Positions 5,895 through 11,201 of a DNA stretch of 11,201 bases are shown piece by piece. The position numbers were made by a program, and so were the translations under genes. This DNA comes from Bacteroidales bacterium (GTDB lineage: Bacteria > Bacteroidota > Bacteroidia > Bacteroidales > UBA12077). Numbering within the stretch: position 1 is the stretch's first letter; each line of letters opens with the position of its first letter. The stretch spans positions 1 to 11,201 of the forward strand of contig JASGMZ010000082.1 of assembly GCA_030156305.1 (NCBI GenBank). Direction: 5' to 3'. The notes under the pieces are model-generated. The model worked only from the letters and a program-made list of their open reading frames with translations, had not been told where the DNA came from and did no database searches.

Positions 5895-7886
5895 ATGGAA
5901 ACGCTAAAATTAACTGTTTTAAAAAAATGTCTTCCATTTGGAAACAAAAATATAGATAGGTATGGAATAAATCTTCATAGATTCCAAGAAGTTTTTTATG
6001 CAGATATTTCCAATTTAAACAATGTTAATTTTATAGTGGCACCGACGGGAGCAGGAAAAACATTTTCTTTTTCTTTTCCAATAATTTATGCAAAAGACAA
6101 CAAATATTACAAACCACTGAGAGGTTTAATCGTAGTCCCAACTAATGCTTTAGCAGAAGATATTGAAAAAACACTTCAAGAGCAGGACATAAAGGTTAAT
6201 GTAATTACTGGAAGTACATTAAAAAAGAAAGGAAAAGAAAGAGGGGAAGAAATCTTTAAAGTTGCAAAAAACAGTGAGATTGTTATTACAAATCCTGATA
6301 TTTTAAATTATATGATGAACAGTGGTTATCATCTTCCGAGGGGCTATGAAAAATTTAGGTATTTAAAGAACTTTCCAGATTGGACGCATTTTTTTGATCT
6401 TTTTGATTATATTATTTTTGATGAATACCATTTATACGATGAAGAGCAGTTGGGGGTTATTTTGGTTTTATTTTTAGCCACATACAAGTTTTCTAAAAAT
6501 ATAAAATGGTTTTTTGTTTCAGCAACACCTGAAGTAAATCTAATCGATCTTTTTAATGAAAACGGCATTAAACCAAGTGTAATTGAACAGCCATTAAGTA
6601 ATGAAGGTAGAACTATTCAAGGAGAAATGGAAATTAAATTTATTAAAATCTCAAAAAATATTGAAAGAAGTTTATATGGTTATTTAGTTAAAAATGGAAG
6701 ATTAAATGAGGAGATAAGGGAAACAATAAAAAAGGCGTTATTAACTGACGAAAAGGTTCTAATGGTTTTTAACTCTTTAAGGGATGCAATGAACATGAAG
6801 TATTTGATTGAAAAAGAAGTAAATGCTAGAATTTGGATAAATACTGGACTACAAACAAAGGAAAAAGAAAACAGCAAAATCACTAATGTAATAGACAACT
6901 CTGACATAATAATAACCACATCAAAGGCAGAAGTAGGGGTTAATTATCCAGTGTCATTATGCTTTATGGATGCTGGAATGTATTTAAGAAATTTTATGCA
7001 GAGAATAGGACGAGTTGGAAGGGGTAAAGAAAAATGTAAGATATATTGTACTGTTAATTCAAAAATCTTTAATAGATTAAATGAATTGAAAAAAACCACA
7101 AATGAAAATGAAAAACTCAATTATTATGAATTTGTAAATTTAATGAATAATGCATTTGAAGATAGGGAATTTAAGAAAGATAAAGTTCCTAAATTTTGTG
7201 GTGCTGTTTTATGGAGTGTTATTAACTCAATGGAAGAGTATGATAGAAAATTAACTTATCAAAGGAAGGATATTTTAAAGGAATTAACGGAAAGGTTTCC
7301 ATATTATTGGACGTTATATTGGCTAAACGAAAAAATAGGAAAAATCGAAAACGATGAAGATGAAGATATTATTGATGAAGATACAAGGGAGGAATTGCTG
7401 AAGTGGTGGGAGAGTTTCAAAAATTCATTTAGAAGATTTAGGAAGGATAGTGTTATTTGGAAGGTTATATATGAAGATGGAAAGGAAACGGAATATGATT
7501 TATTGTGGATTTTAGATAATGCTTTTGTTGAAGTGGATAGGGAAAATAAAGTTGTTATTATTAAGGATTTTAGAGAAAAAAGAGCCATGGCGGTTAGAGG
7601 CATTGAAACTTTTTCATTGTTTGATAAAGACTGCCCTTCGACTATTGGAGGGACTGATAAAGGAGAATGGTTTAAATTTTTGTATTCTGATTATATTGGA
7701 GATATTCTTACAGAGAAATTTGAAAGATGGAAAATTTCTACTTACAAATATTTTGAAGATAAAGAATTTTTTGAAGAATTTGTTAAGAATATTGAGGCCC
7801 TTTCACCGATATATTCAAAGAAAAGAATCGAGATTTATGATTTGGTTGTTGATGAAGGGGAGGTTTTTGGAGAAGATATACTTTAA
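5895..7886 (+). CDS. cas3: Cas3' helicase of type I-D, without HD domain
   Basis: This 663-aa superfamily 2 helicase would unwind target DNA once the I-D complex has bound. Visible motifs are Walker A APTGAGKT (49-56), motif II DEYH (176-179) in a hydrophobic strand (DYIIFDEYHLYDEEQ), motif III SAT (209-211) and motif VI QRIGRVGRG (369-377). There is no HD nuclease domain at either end, which fits type I-D, where the HD domain lies in Cas10d. The DEYH form replaces the more usual DEAH/DECH. The C-terminal third (from about residue 400) is acidic with many aromatics and no motif I recognise. The start ATG has AGGGA (5886-5890) 4 nt upstream. Its position after csc1 rather than before cas10d differs from the commonly drawn I-D order. 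Confidence 0.9.
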   Translation: METLKLTVLKKCLPFGNKNIDRYGINLHRFQEVFYADISNLNNVNFIVAPTGAGKTFSFSFPIIYAKDNKYYKPLRGLIVVPTNALAEDIEKTLQEQDIKVNVITGSTLKKKGKERGEEIFKVAKNSEIVITNPDILNYMMNSGYHLPRGYEKFRYLKNFPDWTHFFDLFDYIIFDEYHLYDEEQLGVILVLFLATYKFSKNIKWFFVSATPEVNLIDLFNENGIKPSVIEQPLSNEGRTIQGEMEIKFIKISKNIERSLYGYLVKNGRLNEEIRETIKKALLTDEKVLMVFNSLRDAMNMKYLIEKEVNARIWINTGLQTKEKENSKITNVIDNSDIIITTSKAEVGVNYPVSLCFMDAGMYLRNFMQRIGRVGRGKEKCKIYCTVNSKIFNRLNELKKTTNENEKLNYYEFVNLMNNAFEDREFKKDKVPKFCGAVLWSVINSMEEYDRKLTYQRKDILKELTERFPYYWTLYWLNEKIGKIENDEDEDIIDEDTREELLKWWESFKNSFRRFRKDSVIWKVIYEDGKETEYDLLWILDNAFVEVDRENKVVIIKDFREKRAMAVRGIETFSLFDKDCPSTIGGTDKGEWFKFLYSDYIGDILTEKFERWKISTYKYFEDKEFFEEFVKNIEALSPIYSKKRIEIYDLVVDEGEVFGEDIL

Positions 7887-7908
7887 AATAAACGTGAATG
7901 GGAATATT

Positions 7909-8475
7909 ATGGACCTAATCAACACATTTAAAGTTCCCACAAATTATAGATTTGTAAAACCCTTTACTTCGTTCAGGGAATTAAAAATCAGGGGGACTCA
8001 AATAAATTATTATTTTATATGTAAAACAAAGCTCTATCTCTTTTCAAAAAATGTTAGACTGGAGAAAGACAGCGATATTGTAAGTATTGGAAACTTCATC
8101 CATAAAAATACCTACAAAAAAGAAAATAGGGAACTTATAATAGGCAGTATAGCTATAGATTTTGTAAAGAACAAGAAGAATGGAATTTTGGAAATTCATG
8201 AAGTCAAAAAATCCGATAGAATGGAAAAGGCCGATATTTATCAACTCTTATATTATATCTACTATTTAAAAAATATGGGAATAACTGCAGTAGGTGTTTT
8301 AAACTATCCATCAAAGAAGAAAATAAAAAGAATAACACTAACTGAACAGAATGAGACCGAATTAATAAAAATAATTGAAGATATTGAGAATATCGCAAAA
8401 GGCAATAAGCCAATAAAACCCGAGCGAAAAAGTTACTGCAAAAAATGTGCATATTATGAATTCTGTTTTTCATGA
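7909..8475 (+). CDS. cas4: Cas4 iron-sulfur exonuclease, CRISPR adaptation
   Basis: The chosen start gives 188 aa. The pattern is that of Cas4: Cys38 (FICKTKLYLF), His65 in GNFIHKNTY, a RecB-type nuclease core with Asp84 (SIAIDFV), Glu98-Val-Lys100 (EIHEVKKS) and Gln112 (YQLLYYIYYL), then a C-terminal Cys177-x2-Cys180-x5-Cys186 cluster (CKKCAYYEFC) that with Cys38 should hold a 4Fe-4S cluster. Cas4 trims prespacers and helps select those with the right PAM. The start ATG follows cas3 by 22 nt and has only a weak GGGA 5 nt upstream. A GTG at 7894 would add five residues but has no ribosome site. The frame stays open far back into cas3, but that part is a shadow of cas3. The stop TGA lies 6 nt before a relict cas1 start. 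Confidence 0.88.
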   Translation: MDLINTFKVPTNYRFVKPFTSFRELKIRGTQINYYFICKTKLYLFSKNVRLEKDSDIVSIGNFIHKNTYKKENRELIIGSIAIDFVKNKKNGILEIHEVKKSDRMEKADIYQLLYYIYYLKNMGITAVGVLNYPSKKKIKRITLTEQNETELIKIIEDIENIAKGNKPIKPERKSYCKKCAYYEFCFS

Positions 8476-8576
8476 GGGGCTATGAAAACCAACAAATGAT
8501 AAGAACAAAACTTTAAAAAAGTTTTGATACAAAAGATAGCCTAATATTGGAGGTAGGGGGATGAAAACCAACAAAT
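8476..8576 (+). repeat. duplicated cas1 start with hairpin insert
   Basis: The 16 bases ATGAAAACCAACAAAT occur twice: at 8482-8497, just after cas4, and at 8561-8576, the real cas1 start. Both copies are preceded by an AGGGG Shine-Dalgarno. The first copy encodes only MKTNK before a TGA (8497-8499). The 63 bases between the copies hold an inverted repeat CAAAACTTT/AAAGTTTTG (8506-8514 and 8518-8526, loop AAA). The layout looks like a small insertion or local duplication that pushed cas1 away from cas4 while keeping a ribosome site and start codon. A leader-peptide role is an alternative but unsupported. Confidence 0.7.
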
Positions 8577-9421
8577 ACATAAATTCAGACGGAAAACTCA
8601 TAAGGCGAGAGAATACCATCTATTTCATCAACAAAGATGGAAAAAAGACACCAATCCCTGTGGAAAAAATACATTCAATTTATAGCTATGGTGGTTTGTC
8701 CTTTACTTCAAAAGTTATTGAGTTGCTCTCTAAATACAATGTTCCGATTCATTACTTTGGAAAATATGGTAATTACGTAGGAACTTTTTATCCAAAGGGG
8801 GAAAATTATTCTGGAAAAGTTGTAGTTAAACAATCAGAATATTATTTAGATAATGAGAAAAGGCTTTATCTGGCAAAGAAGTTTGTCGAAGGTAGTGTAA
8901 GGAACATATATAAAAATCTAAGTAGATACAAAATCGATTTTCCGGTTGAAGAAGTATTGGAAAAATTGGAAGATTCAAAGACAATAACTGAGGTAATGTC
9001 TGTTGAAGCAATGATGAGAAACGAATATTATGGGAGCTTCGATAAAATATTTAATAATTTTGAGTTTGAAAAAAGAAGCAGAAGACCACCACACAACGAA
9101 ATAAATGCACTTATTAGTTTTGGAAACTCTCTTCTGTATTCGGGAGTTATTTCCGAGATATTCAACACTCATTTAAATCCATCGGTTTCTTATCTGCATG
9201 AGCCATTTGAAAGACGATTTTCCCTTGCATTAGATATTGCAGACATTTTTAAACCACTTTTAGTGGATAGGTTAGTTTTCTATTTGGTAAATAAAAACGT
9301 ACTCGATGAAAGGCACTTTGAAAAAGATTTAAATTCTTGTTTATTGAATGATGAGGGAAGGAAGATATTTTTAACTCATTACAAAAAGCGACTAGAAAAA
9401 ACAATAAAACATAGAAATTAA
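8561..9421 (+). CDS. cas1: Cas1 integrase, C-terminus lost by a one-base frameshift
   Basis: As written this is 286 aa. It is the spacer integrase of CRISPR adaptation, acting with Cas2. The N-terminal beta domain (about 1-80) includes PIPVEKIHSIYSYGG and VPIHYFGKYG. The helical catalytic domain carries Glu149 (MSVEAMMR), His213 (SYLHEPFERRF), and Asp225/Asp228 (LALDIADIFKP), which match the Glu-His-Asp metal ligands of Cas1. The frame stops at TAA 9419-9421 right after KHRN, but the next frame continues without a break to 9525 as LNRKVSYQRLIRL and onward to FVIWW, a normal Cas1 tail. A restored gene would be 321 aa, the usual Cas1 length. Catalytic residues are intact, yet the missing tail may abolish folding or Cas2 binding. 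The start has GGAGGTAGGGGG directly upstream. A sequencing error in the short T run is possible. Confidence 0.9.
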   Translation: MKTNKYINSDGKLIRRENTIYFINKDGKKTPIPVEKIHSIYSYGGLSFTSKVIELLSKYNVPIHYFGKYGNYVGTFYPKGENYSGKVVVKQSEYYLDNEKRLYLAKKFVEGSVRNIYKNLSRYKIDFPVEEVLEKLEDSKTITEVMSVEAMMRNEYYGSFDKIFNNFEFEKRSRRPPHNEINALISFGNSLLYSGVISEIFNTHLNPSVSYLHEPFERRFSLALDIADIFKPLLVDRLVFYLVNKNVLDERHFEKDLNSCLLNDEGRKIFLTHYKKRLEKTIKHRN

Positions 9422-9525
9422 ACAGAAAAGTTTCCTATCAAAGGCTGATAAGGTTGGAATGTTATAAACTTCAAAAGCATATTTTGGAAATGGATACCTA
9501 TGAACCGTTTGTTATTTGGTGGTAA
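9418..9525 (+). pseudogene. cas1: out-of-frame C-terminal tail of cas1
   Basis: These 36 codons (35 residues and TAA) read LNRKVSYQRLIRLECYKL and end EPFVIWW, the C-terminal helix region found in Cas1 proteins. They are in the -1 frame relative to cas1, overlap its last sense codon by one base and have no start or ribosome site of their own. One extra base around 9418-9419 (TTT for TT) would join the two parts. The site A-AAT-TAA-AC is not a canonical slippery heptamer, so programmed shifting looks unlikely. The lack of any stop in the tail suggests a very recent loss or a sequence error. With the tail restored, cas1 would end 17 nt before cas2. Confidence 0.85.
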
Positions 9526-9542
9526 TTGATGGGGGTAACACA

Positions 9543-9806
9543 ATGTATGTGATAATAGTTTATGATGTGGGAGTTGAACGAGTAAACAAAGTAAAAAAGT
9601 TTTTAAGAAAATGGTTAAATTGGGTGCAGAATAGTGTTTTTGAGGGGGAGTTAACTGATTCAGAATTTTTAAGAGTTAGAGAGGGGATTAAAAGTATTAT
9701 CGATAGTAAATTGGATAGTGTAATTATTTTTAAGCTTAAGGATAGAAAGTTCATAGATAGAAATGTACTAGGTATTGAGAAAAACTTAGGGGAGGATGTT
9801 TTATGA
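9543..9806 (+). CDS. cas2: Cas2, CRISPR adaptation protein
   Basis: This is a short protein of 87 aa with the Cas2 N-terminal strand MYVIIVYDVGVERVNKVKKF, including the conserved Asp8, then LRKWLNWVQNSVFEGEL (the helix and strand typical of Cas2) and a KLDSVIIF strand. Cas2 is a ferredoxin-like dimer that bridges two Cas1 dimers in the integration complex. I chose ATG 9543, with GGGGG at 9531-9535, over upstream in-frame GTG/TTG codons that would run into the end of the restored cas1. The stop overlaps the cas6 start in an ATGA, which suggests coupled translation. The sequence looks intact. Confidence 0.9.
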   Translation: MYVIIVYDVGVERVNKVKKFLRKWLNWVQNSVFEGELTDSEFLRVREGIKSIIDSKLDSVIIFKLKDRKFIDRNVLGIEKNLGEDVL

Positions 9807-10513
9807 GGGCAAAATTAGAATTTAGAACTGAGAAAAATACGATAATTCCATTTAATCATCAATACACGCTTGCTTCTGCCATATACAATGTATTAAATAA
9901 AGCAGACGAAAGATATGCTAAAAAACTACATGAATATACTAAATATAAGTTTTTCACATTTTCTCTGCTGAATATCCCCAAAAGAAGGATAATAAAAGAA
10001 AGAGGTATTGTTTCATTGGATGGACGTGTATTTTTACATGTTTCTTCGCCAAATGATGAGTTTTTACAAAATTTTGTAAGTGGAATACTTGATTGTGAGA
10101 TTATGAATATTAATGGCATTGAATTAATACCAAACAATTTAGCAATTGAAAAAATCCCTGAAAGCTTTGATACTTTAAAGACAGTTTCGCCAATTTATCT
10201 AAAAACCATAATTGAAAAAGATGGGGCAAAAAAGATATATGATTTATTGCCAAACAATTCAAAATTTTATGAGAACTTCAAAAACAATTTAAAGAAAAAA
10301 TATGAATCATTTTACAGCAAAGAATGTGATTTAGATTTTAACTTTGAAGTTTTGAAATATAATTCAAAAAGAATGAAAATCAAAAATACCTTTTGCAGAT
10401 GTTCTGAAATGGTTTTTAAGGTCGATGGAGATTATGATTTAATAAAATTCGGTTATGAATGTGGTTTTGGAGAGAAAAACTCAATGGGTTTTGGAATGGT
10501 TAGAGTTGCCTAA
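9803..10513 (+). CDS. cas6: Cas6 crRNA-processing endoribonuclease
   Basis: This 236-aa RAMP protein would cut the CRISPR transcript within repeats to make crRNAs bearing an 8-nt 5' handle (here expected to be AUGGAAAU). Evidence is the N-terminal strand/helix MRAKLEFRTEKNTIIPFNHQ with His19 as a candidate catalytic residue and an IYNVL helix, a second RAMP-like half, and the C-terminal glycine-rich loop GYECGFGEKNSMGFGMV (217-233), the hallmark of Cas6. The start ATG overlaps the cas2 stop by 4 nt and has GGGGAGGA upstream. It is the last gene of the operon, next to the array; in many I-D loci cas6 instead precedes cas4. A cluster FCRCSE near residue 200 gives two cysteines of unknown use. 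Confidence 0.9.
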   Translation: MRAKLEFRTEKNTIIPFNHQYTLASAIYNVLNKADERYAKKLHEYTKYKFFTFSLLNIPKRRIIKERGIVSLDGRVFLHVSSPNDEFLQNFVSGILDCEIMNINGIELIPNNLAIEKIPESFDTLKTVSPIYLKTIIEKDGAKKIYDLLPNNSKFYENFKNNLKKKYESFYSKECDLDFNFEVLKYNSKRMKIKNTFCRCSEMVFKVDGDYDLIKFGYECGFGEKNSMGFGMVRVA

Positions 10514-10897
10514 ATTTTTTTATTTTTTAATGCTATCCTTGGTAATTATTTTTATTTTTTTATTTTATAGTTTATATGTTTTTTAATTCTGATTTTAAGG
10601 ATAAATAGGCGGTCTCGAACCGACCATGTTTTATGATTATTTTACATATTTAGATGTTAGAATTTATTACGATTCAGCTTAGTTTAGGTATCATAGTTAG
10701 TTTTATCATATTTTCCTTATAATTTATGTTTATTTTTTTGTTTATGCAACTGCATGTTCTTTATTTTAAAAAATAAAACCAACTATCAAGTCGCACGTCT
10801 TTATATATGGAGCTCCAAATCATAGGTTCGAGATAAAAAGTTTTAAATAAGGGGAGAAACAACCTTCTTTATAGGGAAATAAGGAAAATTCTTAACT
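10514..10897 (+). promoter_or_regulatory. CRISPR leader
   Basis: This gene-free stretch of about 384 bases lies between cas6 and the first repeat. It is strongly AT-rich and contains no credible ORF. Features inside it are a small GC-rich inverted repeat CGGT-CTCGA-ACCG (10610-10622), an AT inverted repeat TTATTTT/AAAATAA (10761-10776), a TATA-like TTTATATA at 10800-10807 next to the palindrome GGAGCTCC (10809-10816), and a second TATA-like TTTTAAATAA at 10841-10850. The second box would place a start site near 10875, about 20 nt before the first repeat, and is the better promoter candidate for pre-crRNA. The position next to uniform repeats makes this the leader end of the array. Confidence 0.7.
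10515..10528 (+). terminator. T-run terminator after cas6
   Basis: Two runs of T (7 and 6, split by one A) start two bases after the cas6 stop, with no stem needed. Such T tracts are the usual archaeal transcription stop. Further T-rich blocks follow to about 10565. This would separate cas operon transcription from the CRISPR array. Confidence 0.55.
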
Positions 10898-11201
10898 GTT
10901 AAAATAAGACCATAGTGGGATGGAAATTTGCAAATTGTTTTTTGGTTGGTTGTGGTGTTAAGTTAAAATAAGACCATAGTGGGATGGAAATTCACAGACT
11001 GGAATTTACGGAAATGCACGGCGTTAGTTAAAATAAGACCATAGTGGGATGGAAATAGTCATACAAGTGTATGGCAGGGGTAATTCGTGTTAAAATAAGA
11101 CCATAGTGGGATGGAAATACAAAAAAACAATTTACAACGGCGGGCGGTGTAATCCCTTGTTAAAATAAGACCATAGTGGGATGGAAATTTATTTAAGATG
11201 G
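10898..11201 (+). CRISPR. CRISPR array, leader-proximal end, 5 repeats seen
   Basis: Five identical 30-nt repeats begin at 10898, 10962, 11027, 11089 and 11159. Each starts GTTAAAATAAGACC and ends GGGATGGAAAT. The four complete spacers are 34, 35, 32 and 40 nt and unrelated to each other; a fifth starts at 11189 and is cut by the window. The repeat has only a weak internal pairing (CCA-TAG-TGG), like other archaeal repeats of this GTTAAAAT...GAAAT group. The end ATGGAAAT would be the 5' handle of the crRNA. The repeat orientation, the leader on the left and the adjacent cas6 all agree on plus-strand transcription. No degenerate repeat is seen, as expected at a leader end. Confidence 0.97.

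Noticed and set aside
7519..7908. Upstream extension of the cas4 frame by 130 codons into cas3
   Set aside because: The translated extension has no Cas4 or other recognisable pattern and overlaps the well-supported C-terminal part of cas3; the Cas4 signature begins after 7909.
9516..9542. Earlier GTG/TTG starts for cas2
   Set aside because: They would overlap the end of restored cas1 and lack a ribosome site; MYVIIVYDV is the normal Cas2 N-terminus.
10764..10790. Loose similarity of leader bases to the CRISPR repeat (TTAAAAAATAAAACCAAC)
   Set aside because: The likeness is mostly A/T composition, and it lacks the GTGGGATGGAAAT half, so it is not a degenerate repeat.

Overview
The window is AT-rich DNA from an archaeon, most likely a methanogen of the Methanococcales type. 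The reasons are very AT-rich coding with AAA/GAA/ATA-heavy codons, GGTGA-type Shine-Dalgarno sites 4-6 nt before ATG, TATA-like boxes, T-run terminators, an archaeal-style CRISPR repeat (GTTAAAAT...GGATGGAAAT) and a Csa3-type CARF regulator. The genus is inferred from style only.

Left edge (1-756): the end of a probable integrated element. A 3'-truncated-window PIN-domain protein (toxin-like) converges on two small minus-strand genes: a 55-aa ribbon-helix-helix-like protein and a 77-aa unknown. They abut a GC-rich 41-nt sequence that is the 3' half of a tRNA-His(GTG), running from the anticodon loop to the discriminator base with no 5' half. Such a half is the scar expected from tRNA-targeted integration, and its orientation puts the element on the left and the original chromosome on the right.

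Centre (822-10513): a complete type I-D CRISPR-Cas locus. csa3 (CARF plus winged helix) is divergent from a nine-gene plus-strand operon: cas10d (HD nuclease and large subunit), csc2 (Cas7), csc1 (Cas5), cas3' (helicase without HD), cas4, cas1, cas2, cas6. An internal start within the 3' end of cas10d, with a Shine-Dalgarno/start arrangement identical to that of csc2, predicts a separately translated 126-aa small subunit (Cas11d). Cas6 would process the crRNA, the Cas10d/Csc2/Csc1/Cas11d complex would bind targets, Cas3' would unwind, the Cas10d HD domain would cut, and Cas1/Cas2/Cas4 would acquire spacers.

Two oddities lie in the adaptation genes. cas1 has a one-base frameshift that removes its last 35 residues, although the lost tail is still perfectly readable in the next frame. 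Its start region is also duplicated, with a 9-bp hairpin between the copies.

Right edge (10514-11201): a T-rich terminator, a ~380-bp AT-rich leader with TATA-like boxes, and the first five identical 30-nt repeats with four complete spacers (34, 35, 32 and 40 nt). The array runs off the window.
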